The position numbers were made by a program, and so were the translations under genes. Positions 10,398-22,080 of a stretch of 64,000 nucleotides of DNA are shown here, in pieces; the first letter of the stretch is position 1, and the number at the start of each line of letters is the position of its first letter. Below the pieces are notes generated by a model. It made no database searches and was not told the origin of the DNA. It saw only the letters and a list, made by a program, of their open reading frames with translations. Source of the DNA: Adiantum capillus-veneris (Eukaryota; Streptophyta; Polypodiopsida; Polypodiales; Pteridaceae). The DNA lies in NCBI GenBank assembly GCA_014529385.2, contig CM043954.1, positions 97,178,247 to 97,242,246 on the forward strand. Reading direction: 5' to 3'.

Positions 10398-13187
10398 TTA
10401 GATGGTGAGTGACCTAGTGCGTATTTAGAACATTCTTTTTTAAAAAGATTTGTCTCTCCATTCCATTTACACTTTAGCAGTGAAGCAGCTAGACACGGGG
10501 TTTAGTGCTTGGTAGAGTCTAGAAGTTGAGGACTTACTAGATCTATTCTCGAGAGTAAGGAGGGTTGTGAGTGAGATAGCCAAAACCATTTCATTCTCCG
10601 ATTTTCTCTATGCTTTCAAAGTGTTGTTCCATTTTCCGTTTTGACTTTCTTTTTTACTGTTTTGTTTGTTTTTATTTCATGTTTCATTTCAGTACTTAGG
10701 AGTAGGGTAAGTAAAAACTACCACCATCAAATTTGGGCTAAAATATTGAGGGAAAAAAGGGTGAAAACCATCTCTTGGCCGAAATGACCATAACTCTAAA
10801 CTTTTGAAAATTTGATGGTAGAGACCTCAAAAGTGATCCAAATTCAAAAATTTGTGGATCAAGGGCATCAACAAACTCTCTAGAAGCAATCTATAAAGTT
10901 TGGCCAAAATTTGTGGAGGAACATGGATCCGATCTATGTACCCCAGAGAGCATTTTTGGTGAAAAGTAATGAGTGACATTGTGCATAAGTGGAAAATTTC
11001 TCTGATCAAGTTTTCTTGAAAGAAAAACTCAAAAATCACATCAAAATTGACTGTTAAGGCCAAAACAGCAAAACAAGCATTGCAAACACAAAAGTTGGGC
11101 TTTTTTAACTTTTTGGGATCCAAATTTAAAAAGGGGTGAGATTTGGCTTCTACAGGGGCATAGAGAACCTGCAGAACACAATTCATGAAAAAATGCTATC
11201 AAACATGGATCGCGATTCATGTACCTTTTAATATCTGTTGCTAACATTTGACAAGTACATTCATGATAACTAGTGGACCAACTTTGCCAAAGGGACCATG
11301 TCAAAGAATTAAAAAAAGTCGATCAAAATAGCCAAATACAGAAACTAATAAAAAACTGCAGGACAGACAAAAAAATCCACTTTTGACTAGGAAAAATTTA
11401 TCCAAATTCAAAAAGATTTGGGGAAGAGTATCACCATAACATGGACTATAAGATGACGAAGTTTCATGTCAAAATGAGGTCAAACATGGATCGCAATCAT
11501 GTACCTCATGATTTTTTTTTTTGTTGAGATTTGAGAAATAGGTATCTAGTACCATTTGGAACAATTTTTCCAAAGGAACCATATGCAAAAAATTTGTAAA
11601 AAGTGGTGAACGAAGCCAAGAACATTGTCAAGACTGTCACAATAGACTGTAGAAGTCAGTTTTGGTTGGGCAAAACTGTTCCAAATCCAAAAATTTTTGT
11701 GGGGCAGGCTACAAACATCACAAGATATCATCATACCAAAAATTCAGATCCAAAAGTGGTGGAACATGGATCGTGATCCATGTACCCATGAGAAATTTTT
11801 GGACAGAAACGCTTTTAGCCTATAGCAAAGACAATTATGAACAGAATTCCCCAAAGAAATTTTGTCAAAAAAGTTCAAAAAAGTGGGTAAAAGTGCCAAA
11901 AACACTTCAAGGTCAAACCCTAAAACAGACCTATGAATTGACTTTTGCCTGGCCTAAACAAGTCCAAATCACATAAAAACCATATACCAGAGATCAAGAG
12001 ACCAAGGGCAAGCTGTGTGCCAAGTTTCATTGTCATCTGACACATAGGTACATGGATCGCGATCCATGTTCCTTTGTCACAGACTGATACCAAATTTGCA
12101 CCATAGCTGGGGGACATCATAAGGAATCTAGTGGTCTTCTCAAAATTGAATTTGGATATCAAAAACTAAACCAGAAGCCCTGAATTGCCAAGTACTCTGA
12201 CAAAGTACCAGAATTGACCTAACTTTTGATCAAGAGGTCCAATTACAAAAAACATTGATACCATAGAACCTACTAATCATGCTGAATCTGATGGTATTAA
12301 GAGAAGTCAATTTGGGCTCCAAAACATGGATCCCAATCCATGTACCCATAGTGACAGCTTGACCTAAAACTTTCCAGATCATTAGTGCATACACAAGGGA
12401 ACATATCCCCAAGTCCAGTTTTGGAAAAAAATGAGAAAATTTGGGTCAAAAGGGAGAAAAACAAGTGACAGACTGAAAACCGCAGTGCAGACCTTGTACT
12501 GGGCATCTAACCTGTCAAAACAAGTCCAAATCCAAAAAGATTTGAGATTTAGCTTGTGGACATAGTCAGGAACAAACTCCTAAGGGATCAAGTCCAAATG
12601 TGGTTGAACATGGATCGCGATCCATGTACCTCACCCTCAAAATCTGATGAAAGTTGGTATATAGTTTGCATATGACCTTGTCTACACACGATCAAAATTT
12701 GCAAATATTTGCAGAATTTTTTTTTGGTAGAGGAACATGGTTCGCGATCCATGTACCTCAGCATAGTGGGGGTATGTGACTTGGTGATCTTGTAGATATA
12801 CTTGAGTACATCCCAAATCTCAAGTTTGAGCTAAAAATACCTTTGGGAGGCCAAGATACAAGCTAAAGTTCCCGTGTTCTGGTCCTGAAACTGTTTCAAG
12901 TGCAATTCACTAAAATTGCTCTGACTTTTGATAAACAACTCCAAATTGAGTCTGGTATAGCTCGGAAGAAAGCTTGTGAGCAATAGAACATATGTTTTAG
13001 AGCTGAATTTTTATAGGTTTCCTAAATCCAAACTTTTAGGGTACCCCAAGACCAGTTTCTAAAGACCAACAAGTCACAAATTCGTGACTTTTAAGAGACC
13101 TTACCAGGGGCAAAAAACGGATAAGTTGCACTAAGACAAGTTGGGCTTGTCAATTACTATCTTGAGAGATTGGAGTGAGCCTTAACC
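10398..13187 (+). other. Long non-coding leader with diverged ~280-bp tandem units
   Basis: No coding frame of length survives. From about 10.75 kb the sequence consists of loosely similar units. Each contains a stretch like TTTTG..TGGGCAAAA..TCCAAATCCAAAAA and ends in a strongly conserved palindrome. The minus-strand ORFs here (for example those reading GTWIAIHVPM) are shadows of the palindrome. Confidence 0.6.
10921..12757. repeat. Array of eight palindromes, consensus ACATGGATCGCGATCCATGT
   Basis: Copies start at 10921, 11203, 11483, 11764, 12050, 12324, 12608 and 12735. Their spacings are 282, 280, 281, 286, 274, 284 and 127 bp. The consensus is self-complementary across 20 bases and is followed by ACC or a variant. 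Flanking sequence within units has diverged much more than the palindrome. The role is unknown. A dimeric protein-binding site or an RNA hairpin in the genomic transcript would both fit. Confidence 0.85.
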
Positions 13188-14288
13188 ATGACAAATCACC
13201 CACTACTGGGGTTCTCTACTCCACTCAGAGACATGAAAAATGCTGCAAGGCTGACAACAGTGGGATTGGAAGAATACCTAGAGGATAGGCATACTCTGAT
13301 CAACAAACCGCATGTGAGATTCATTAGAACCAATGAAGCCATACGAGTTCTAATAGATTAAGCTTATGAGGGATTAATATGTTCACAAATGGGAATCCAT
13401 ATATCTTCTACAGGTGTGTAGAACCCAATGCTGGAGAGTTGACATTTCATAAGAACCTCTATGCATTTACGTATATAGATGCCAACGGAGTGCAAGTTTT
13501 GATGGTAGATAAGTATAGACGTGAGTAAAAACTTGTTGATGCAATTGACTTAGAATGATACACGTACAAAGGTACTTTGATCTCTACTTACTTTCAGTCA
13601 AAAATTATGCCTGAACACACATTAGAGAGGATTCCACTGGCGAGAGGATAGAACGAGAGACATCTTTACAAGATACCATGAATTGGTTAAATTACTGACT
13701 GAACCACAAAGATTAAGAGCATATCAAGTGGCTCAATGTGTCAAGACAAAATATGATGGGTTGAATAATCCATATGCTCATGTATCTCTTTTCAAGCAAG
13801 TATTGAGAGCTGAACAGATTGTAGATTTCCATACTCAGTATGAGGGATTTGGCTTAACATTGGAAGGAATAGCCTTGACGTGGTTCCAACCACTAAACAG
13901 AGATGATTTTCCCAACATAGCACAACTCTTACAAGAATTTGTAGAGGAGTTCTCAAAAAGGGGGGTCAAACAGAACACAATGTCGCAAATCTACGTTTTC
14001 AAACAAAAAAAGAATGAGAGAGTGAAAGAAGCTCTGCTTCGCTTCAAACAATACATTGAGAGATGTTCTATGAGAGAGCTACCGCAAGATGAGAGGCTAT
14101 CAGTTCTCTTCATTGAGGGCTTAAAGAACAAGACTCTAAAAAAGGACCTATCTCTAAAAGGATGCATGACGTTTGATCAAGTCACTAGAGAAGCTCTTTA
14201 TCCAGTTGACAATTGCAAAGCTTATGGAGAGGTGAGTGAAGATATAGATAACGTGACTAGTAGTGCCTCATCTCCAAAGAGCGAATAA
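13188..14288 (+). pseudogene. gag: gag of the 19.8-kb element (frameshifted 5' part, intact capsid part)
   Basis: A 57-codon frame (13188-13361, MTNHPLLGFSTPLRD) is followed by short broken frames (MFTNGNPYIFYRC). From 13683 a clean 200-residue frame carries the retrotransposon gag domain (GIALTWFQPLNRDDFPNIA, FSKRGVKQNTMSQIY, LRFKQYIERCSMRELPQDER, LFIEGLKNKTLKKDL). The frame ends at TAA 14286-14288. A zinc-finger region follows out of frame. The capsid fold is readable, but the whole gag would not be translated as one protein. Confidence 0.75.
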
Positions 14289-14336
14289 AAAAAAAAGAGA
14301 GATGTTCAAACTCCTTGGGAACCAATCATTGATCAA

Positions 14337-14940
14337 GTGGTGGAGGGGGTGATTAGAAGAATAAACCAAAGCTACAAACAGTACCTAAATGTGCGACATC
14401 GTCAATTGAGGAGATGTAATACTTATGGAGGGGATCATTCCACTCCATGGTGTAGCACTCAACCAAAACAACAACAAATGGTAGGGCAACAACCACATCT
14501 TCTGAATGATGATAGAGTAGTAGTCAACTACGATCAACCAATGTATGTTCCACAACCCATGAGAAATCAATACTCCTTGGATGCGAATACGCTCATGTTT
14601 ATAGATAATCAGGAGTATGGTTCAAAGAACATTCTTACCAAGCAAGAACAACCATTTTCTGGATCACCAGCTATGAAACAAGAAGGTCCATGATATGACT
14701 GTGGAGGTAATCATTGGGCACAAAGTTGTCCAAACAAGGGTCCACCAATAGAAATATTTGTATTCTGTGAACGTTGTGGGATAAAACATCTACATTGACA
14801 TTGTACTAAAAATCCAAACTACAGGGAGAAAGCAACAATGAATGTTGTAGGCGTAATGCCTTGTTCAAGTGGATCCGAGGTAGAAGCCTCCATTCCTTTA
14901 AACGTGATGACTAGAGCTTAAGCTCAAGAACCTGCCAAAA
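14337..14940 (+). pseudogene. gag C-terminus with paired zinc fingers
   Basis: The 14337-14693 frame (VIRRINQSYKQYLNVR) continues after a stop into YDCGGNHWAQSCPNKGP and FCERCGIKHLHxHC, near 14690-14810. These are two compact CCHC-type fingers, as in nucleocapsids of Tat/Ogre-like elements. In-frame stops at TGA (about 14691) and in the second finger make it non-functional. Confidence 0.6.
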
Positions 14941-15182
14941 ATGCAATCGTTGACAAGGAAGCCACATTGCCTGTTCAAACAAAAATCGAGAACATATCGT
15001 GAGAACAGGAAGAAAATCGTGGAAAGCCAAAAGAGACAAAATGAAACTGAAAGAGGCTACATGAGAAAGATGATTTGGAAACTAAATTGAATTAAACAAG
15101 AGAGCATCTTAGACAAGAGAAAGAAAGGAGAAAAAATGCAAAGGGACCTAAAGAGTCAAAAACTAACTCAGGAGGTTCAGTC

Positions 15183-15425
15183 TTGGTCGACAAAGTCTTT
15201 GAACCTTTGGATGAGATCTTGAAATCTTATGATGCTAGGTTAAAGACCAACAAAACCCAAGAGGATATATGGCTGACATATCCTCATCCACGGTATGAAA
15301 AAGAGAGGTTGAAAATGTGCAAGGAGCTCATCCAAAAGGCCCAAGCTCTTATGGAACCACATGTTTTAGATGCTTCAAAAATGGAGGTGCTAATCCGCGA
15401 TAAAGTCAAGGAATTGGAGAGCTAG
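15183..15425 (+). CDS. Short spacer ORF of unknown function
   Basis: An 80-residue frame (VDKVFEPLDEILKSYDARLK, ending KMEVLIRDKVKELES) lies between the zinc fingers and the nested copia fragment. It is hydrophilic and probably helical. It may be the end of gag or a linker before protease. It is not recognised, and it is interrupted downstream by the insertions. Confidence 0.35.
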   Translation: MVDKVFEPLDEILKSYDARLKTNKTQEDIWLTYPHPRYEKERLKMCKELIQKAQALMEPHVLDASKMEVLIRDKVKELES

Positions 15426-15429
15426 TGTA

Positions 15430-15846
15430 TGTTGAGATGTCGAGCTCTACACCTTGAGCTGGCATCCACTACGGGTCTTGGACGCTTACGGCATTTACTA
15501 ACTGGCGCGTTAGGTGACCGACACGGAGGATCTCTGCCAGTGATTCTACAGCTGGACTACACTTATAGTGCTAGCCTAGTACGCTTCTAGCGAGTTCACA
15601 CTTAGTGACCGCATGTACATATGTGCTACTTTTCAGCTTTAGCACTTAGTCATTTTGTACTCTCTTTTCTGTGAAGAAGAAGAAGAAGCTTTCCATCTCT
15701 GTGTGCTTTTGTGCTTGTCTTGTGTAGCTCTCTTACATCCTAATTCTTTACATGGTATCAGAGCCTGGTGCAGGCAAGAGAGGCTAAGAGAGCAAGAGCA
15801 TCACAATCTCTTCGTTCGCAATCCACGACCTATGAACTATGAACTA
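15430..15846 (+). mobile_element. Truncated copia element: 323-bp LTR plus Met primer site
   Basis: TGTTGAGATG at 15430 to TTCTTTACA at 15752 forms an LTR. It is followed immediately by TGGTATCAGAGCC, the classic initiator-Met primer site of copia elements. Sequence after 15847 belongs to the gypsy insertion, and no copia coding region or second LTR follows at 23998. The rest has been deleted. Confidence 0.7.
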
Positions 15847-17735
15847 TGGGAATGGCCTATGAACTTAGAGAATAGCGAAATTAAGAGAATTAGAGTGAGC
15901 AATTTTGAGGGCATAGAGAGTGAACTTAATTGGTAGTAGCAACTCTATCATAACACTTAATTAACTAGGCATGAACAATACTTTTACAAGAGAGAGAGTG
16001 TAGAGAATATGACAATAGTTGAGGACCGGATTTATGTGGAGCCGGTCCCCCCTCCAAAAGGCATTTGTATGATAGATTCTCTCATTAAGAGAGACTTGGT
16101 ACAATACAATCTTTGTGTTCCTTGAGACCTCCTTGGCAATATGAAGATGAAAGGTTCACACACCAGGCTTTTGCATAATTTCAACAATCAATCTTAGCTT
16201 GGAAACAATCAAGAACTTGTGAACATCATTAATCTTTGTGTTCCCTAAATCATTTGAGTGCATGAAGATGTATACTTTTTATGCATCAACTTGTGCTTAA
16301 AGCAATAAATAATCTACCTTGCAATACAATTAATCTACTTGCATTAAGTAATTAATCTACTTGCAATAAACCATTAGCCTTCTTGCAATAAGCATAACAT
16401 GCACTTGTAGAAAGCATTAACTGTCCCAAGCCTCAATCCCAAGACCTCAAACACCTTCGAAGGTGGAGAGAGCTAGCAGGGAATGAGGGTAGGGAAGAGG
16501 AAGAAGAAACATTTCATAGAAGAAAGAATTAGTTCCTCACTTATAATACTCTTGTTGCTAGCATACATAATAGCATAGTAATGAAGAAGAAGGAGATGGC
16601 AAGCTTAAGCATTGAAGCATGGCTCTTGGTTGGATTTGCACTCCATAGCCAAGAGTGTTGGTGTAGGCTCTCAACCTCTACTTTCTTGGAGAAGGAGAGG
16701 GAGCTCTTACACTTTGCATAGTACACCATGAGAGTGTTTGTGAGTGTGTGTGGGTGAGTATACCCCCTAAGCACCCCCCTAGCTTGCTTGGGTTGACCCC
16801 CCCTTGTAGCTCATGCTTGAAGCTCATTGGACCCCTCCAGGCCTAGCCAATCACAAGCAGGAGCCATTACAAGCAACATGGTAGCCTTAAGACAAGTGTC
16901 CCCCTTTCCCCTTTGAGAGAGAGGACTTGATAAATGCAAAATCAATTAATTAAATATCCTAAATTATCATTGGACACCTTGGGTGGCAAACCAATAGGCT
17001 TCAAGCACACCATGAGGGCAACATGGGGAGGAACTTGACAAGTGTCCTTGCTGCCTCTTCAAGCTGGGGCTTCCCTTGTGAGTGTGTGTGTGTGTGTGTT
17101 CTCTCTCATCCCCCCCCCTTGTAGGCTCGCCCCCCTCCTTGTAGGGATCTTTTTGACTTTGGATGAGCAAGCCCCTTAGTCATCAAGCATGACAAAGCAC
17201 TTGAACTAAGGGGTGTTCCCACAAGCATCTCAGGCAAGCATCTCAAGGCACCTCAAGCACCTTAATCATGTAGCAAGTGAAGCACCTCAAGCATGGAGCC
17301 AGTCAAGCACCTCAAGCATCTTAATCAATCACCTCAAGCACGACAAGCACCTCAAGCAGGACAAGCACCTCGAGCTTAGGCCGGGTTCCCACCTCAAGCT
17401 CAGCCCTAGCTTGCCTAAGTTCAAAGGACTTTTACACACATTATTGGAGGTCTTCAATGAAGCAGCCCTAGCTTGCCTAAGGTCAAAGGACTTTTACACA
17501 CATTATTGGAGGTCTTCAATGAAGCTAACCCTAAGGTCTTATGTTCCATTGTTTAGCCTTGCTCTTTGATAGACCATCTCTCATTTGGACCCCTTAACCA
17601 TTGGCCCCGTGTTGAGATAGATCTGTAAGCACATGTCTATATCTTAACCCTTGTTCCCATGTATTCTTTCACATTAAGTGATCAGTTTAATATGAGAAAA
17701 TCATTTGTGTTGGATAGATATTAATTTTTATGACA
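15847..17735 (-). repeat. gypsy 3' LTR with (GT)n and CACCTCAAG minisatellite
   Basis: Contains a GT run near 17080, a minisatellite of AAGCACCTCAAGCA-like units at 17225-17390, and a 60-bp direct duplication at about 17404-17523. Confidence 0.9.
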
Positions 17736-20029
17736 TTACCTCTCTCTTGAAATCATAGTGGTCCTCGACTATGAGGTAGAGATGGTAAAGTCTCACCCAT
17801 TAGTCCATTGGTCTTAGCGGGTAGAGGATCCATTTTTACCCTACGACATCATTCCAGAGTGGATGACTAATCCACTTGGTGCTTGAGAGACATTGTCTGC
17901 CGCAAGCATGTCTGCTCTTTTTAGTCCATATCATACTTCCAAAGTAGAGTGACAAGGTCTACTTGGTGTTTGGGAGACGTAGTCACCACAAACATGATCC
18001 TAAGTATGCATACTTTAAAATTTGTGCACAAAACATAAAAAGAGAGTCCTATAAGACAAAAACATCGATCATTTAAAATGAATTTCTTTTACATTTGCTT
18101 ACTCTTTTGTGTCATTGTAAGCATCATTAACAAGGTTCATATTATCCTTAAGCCATGTTCTTTGCATGCATTTAGCATCTTTGAAAGGATAATTAAATAA
18201 GATACTGTCAGTAATCTTACCATTTCTTAATACCTTGTCTTCTTGTTGAAGGATGAACTTGGGTTGGAGCTCCTCTACTTCATCCTCGATCTGTGACGGG
18301 TCTTCATTTGTGTGTAATTTGCCTTAGATGAGCCTTGGGAAAGTTTAGTAAGACCCAACTTTAAAAAAAAAGAAAAAAGGATAAGGCTCTTTTGTGCGTA
18401 ACGGCAGGAGCCTCTTTTGCCTAGCTAATAAATGGATATAGCCTGTTTAATCTTGTAAAAAGATTCGTTTTGATCTCGACTATACTCCTTTGCAATGAAG
18501 ATCTTCCGAGGTATCTTAAGCTACAAGGGACTTTTGGATCTTCCGTCTTTAGCCTCGAAAGGTAGTTTCTCCTTAGAAGTATGTTCACGTTATTAGAGAC
18601 ATACTGTTGTTAAGATAAGTACTTCTCTCATTTTGAGCATTGATCTACTTCGAATCACAGGCTTTTAGTAGATCAAGGATCATTAGTTTTGTAACTTTGC
18701 TTTTGGCCATCCGTTGGAATAGTAGGCCGACATAAGAGGATTACTCTAATTCTGATAGAGACTAAAATTAGTGGTCATATTAGGATTTCTATTCGACACA
18801 ATTGGATATTGGCAAGCCATGGTCCTTTTTTCATACTTCATCTTTTGGTATACCATACATTTTGAAACATTCTCTTGTATGTTATTGTTTCTCGGTAAGC
18901 CAATACAAGTATGCTTTTACTCCTAGCAGAGTAAATTCGAATTTCTCTTTGCCCCGCATATGGAAGGAGCATGGGAAGTAAGGAAGATATAGCCTATTGA
19001 GGTATGGAAGATAACCATCCTTTTACGTGAGTGGTTATTTTTCTTCCATTTGTAAGGCTATTATCATATCCCTAAAGCCTGGGTTAAAAGCATATTTAAC
19101 TATCATAAAACATAGCTCATTGTAAGTTGCTATTGATATCCTATCTACCCTTGGCCATTGGGAAAGTGCATCGGCTACATGATTGTGCTTGCCAGCAATG
19201 TGAGCAATGTAGAATTTAAATTGCAAAAAGAAATTTTCCTACCTCATTTGATTGTGTGAGAGCTTGGTTTGCATCATGAATGGAGTCCGCAAGAAGTACT
19301 TCCATGTGTCTAGAGCATTTAAAACAGCTCATAGGTCCTTTTGTATATGACCAACATTCGCTCATTGGAGTTGAGTCTTTGAATCTCGTATGCTATGGTA
19401 TTCCCTTCTTGAAGCAAAGTTTTGCTCAAAGGCAATCATCCAGGCATTACATTGGACCTCAAATAGCTTTGAGAGATCCCATAAGTTGAGAAATAAGTTT
19501 CTCTTTAAACTTTTAGAAGTATTTTTCTCTCTTTGTGGTCCATGTATACTTAACGTTCTTTTTTGTTAAGTCATGTATTGGACCTGCTATAAGCATGGAT
19601 TTTTCCTATGAAGCATCTTTAGTATGCACTCATACCTTTAGAGCTTTGCAACTCATGTAGATTCCTTGGATTAGGCCATCTTTTATTACCTCTACTTTTT
19701 GTGGATCCATAGAAATACCACCTTTAGAGATAATGTGACCTAATTATTGAATCTCTCTCGAAACTTACCAGTCCATATTATTGCCTTTTCGAACTCCTCT
19801 TGTAGATCTTGTAAATCTCAATAAGGAGGCTTATTAGGAAGTGAGCTTCATGGTAAAAGCTCCATTGTATGGCCATTGTCCCCTCATTGTGGAGATAGCT
19901 CATGGGGATATCATCAATAAAAACATTTTGGAATCCATTTAGGAATTTAGACAATTCTAATTCCTCTTGATTCCCGTTTTTTTTAAATAAATTTAATAAT
20001 ATTGTTATTGGTTGAAACATTAAATTCAT
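17736..20029 (-). pseudogene. gypsy pol remnant (RT end, RNase H) with many stops
   Basis: Read on the minus strand, broken frames include GHIISKGGISMDPQKVE near 19730 (the RT thumb region after the active site), ALKVWVHTKDAS and WTTKREKYF. These are followed by RNase H pieces and FYIAHIAGKHNHVADALSQW at about 19140-19220, the diagnostic end of gypsy RNase H. Frameshifts and stops are frequent, and the catalytic YxDD was not found. No integrase was recognised between 17736 and 19000, so pol is incomplete as well as broken. Confidence 0.7.
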
Positions 20030-20217
20030 TTACAGACTTTCTAACAAAAATCATGTATATGAAAATATAAATTTTCATTAACTTGTGAAAGCATGCATAT
20101 TTACAAGGAATAGGATACTACCCGACTCATAAACATGTATGTACATATCTCCTAGCATAGGAAAAACAAAAGCCTTTTTCTATAAGCATCCTCTTTTGGA
20201 GTTTCCAACATAGAAAC

Positions 20218-21663
20218 TCAAGGTGGCTTGTTGCGTGCATTTCTTTGGGGACAAGCACGATAGACATGCCCTTGTTGTCCACACTTGTAGCATTTGTTAT
20301 CCTTACGATAACACTCTAGCTCTATTGCAGAGAGTTTATTCTTACCTTTATAGAATCCTTTCTCCTTAACTTTGTTATCGGTGTTGCTAGAGTTGCCTTT
20401 GGAGGAAGTTTGAGCATTATTCCTACCTCTAGGCTCATTTTGATCCTTCACGTCCATGGATTTAGAGTTTCTCTTAACCCCTTGTTGGGAATCGATTTGA
20501 GAGGCGACCATAGTATGGTGTATGACCACCGATATGGTATTAGGCCTTTGTGAGTTAATATACTCGGCCTTCTCTTCAGAAATACCCGCACATAATTATT
20601 GCTCTTGCTCCCCAAAGTCTATCTTTTTGTAGATAGTGTCTTTGAAAAATAAATCCCAAAACTTATCTACATACTTTTGAATAGACTCGTAGGGAGAGAG
20701 TTTCAAGTTTTGCCATTCTGTGAGGACATTTTCTTGAGCGTTGCTTGCCAGAAACTGTTTTATGATGGAGGCTCTTAAAGCCTTCCATGTCTTTGGAGCT
20801 TTTCTTTGGGCTTGTAGGCTATCCCACCATTGTCGAGCGGAACTTTGGTAATGCATAGATACTTGATGCAGTTTAGAGGACTCTGTGAAGCCCTCATCAC
20901 CAAAGGCCGCATCAAGCTGTTGGGTGAAGGCCAAGACCTTGTCCATAGCACCAAAGGTGCCAGCATAGGCAAGGAAAGTGGTGTTCTTCCCTCCCTCTTT
21001 GAACTTTTTTAGCTTCTTGGACCTTCTCCATACCGGATAGAACTTGCGATGGCCTTTCCTCTGGGGATCTTTGAGAGAAGAGCCGCTACCTTCATTGGAA
21101 TATGAGGAAGTTGATGAAGATGGAGAAGAGGGTGACCTCTTTCTCTCCTTTTCCTTTATTTGGTACCTCTCTTCCCTTTTGTGATAACGAGGAGCAGGAC
21201 TTTGCAGTAATCTTTCCCCCTTGGGGGAAGTTGAAGATCGTTGAGGTTGCCATTTTCTTGGAGCCATATCTTGGGAAGTATTGGAAGACTCACTTCCTTC
21301 TCCTCCTCTTGGTGAAGGCTCTAAAGTAGAGACTTTGTCTTTCTTCTTGGATGGAGGTAAGCCCGCTAGTAAACATTTAAGCTCTTCGTATGGGTTCTCC
21401 TCTTCTCTCACCGTAGAGAGCCCTCTCTTGGAAATCTCATGAAGAGACTTCTCAGGTGCTCTCTCTTTTGGGGGGAGTTTGGAGAATCCCATAACTATGA
21501 AGTTGTTGGAAAACTTCGCCTTGTAGGAATGGGTTTGCCATAGCTTGTTGCAGCTTAGAAACAAGACATTTGATAAGCATGGGAGCATCATCATTAGCAC
21601 TTTCATGTGCAAAATCAAAGCTATCAATGTTCATTCTACTCTCTTGATTATTGTCAGCCATGT
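20218..21663 (-). pseudogene. gag: gypsy gag, frameshifted
   Basis: The minus-strand frame starts MADNNQESRMNIDSFDFAHE near 21661. It shifts near 21500 into a 340-residue frame with a serine/lysine-rich tract (SPSSPSSSTSSYS) and the gag domain (LDAAFGDEGFTESSKLHQVS, SARQWWDSLQAQRKAPKTW, LKLSPYESIQKYVDKFWDL). A TAA at 20596 interrupts it. It resumes at 20529 to the CCHC knuckle CYKCGQQGHVYRAC near 20265. Order and content are standard for gypsy gag. One frameshift and one stop separate the parts. Confidence 0.75.
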
Positions 21664-22080
21664 TAACAAAATTTATGTTTATCCTTAGTGTATGCTTTGG
21701 CAATACAAAACCTTAGTTGCCACTCCTCTTAGCCTTTGAAAATCGGCTCTTAAGTATCTACACCCACGGCTCAAAGTGGTTAATTATAGAGAGTAGACGA
21801 GTAGGTCTAACATAGCAGAGTTGCCAAGGGCTAGCTCCTTTCGGACTTCTTATGGCTCAATAATGGTAAAGCCGTAGGCAAGTCTAAAAAGACTCCATTA
21901 TTAAGTCCAAAGCTCCCGAGGTGTGCACCATCCCCCACATAGTGGGATTAACAAAACCGATATTAGATCCCAGTTCCACTTACCCTATTATAATTAACAA
22001 CATCAGCCATTTATAGGCTACTTAAGGGCCCCTCTTCTTAAGCAAGAAAAGAGAAACCAAATGCTCTGATACCAATGTAA

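Noticed and set aside
11041-12412. Several minus-strand ORFs reading GTWIAIHVPM-like segments
   Set aside because: They arise from translation of the palindromic repeat and have no continuous frame between units.
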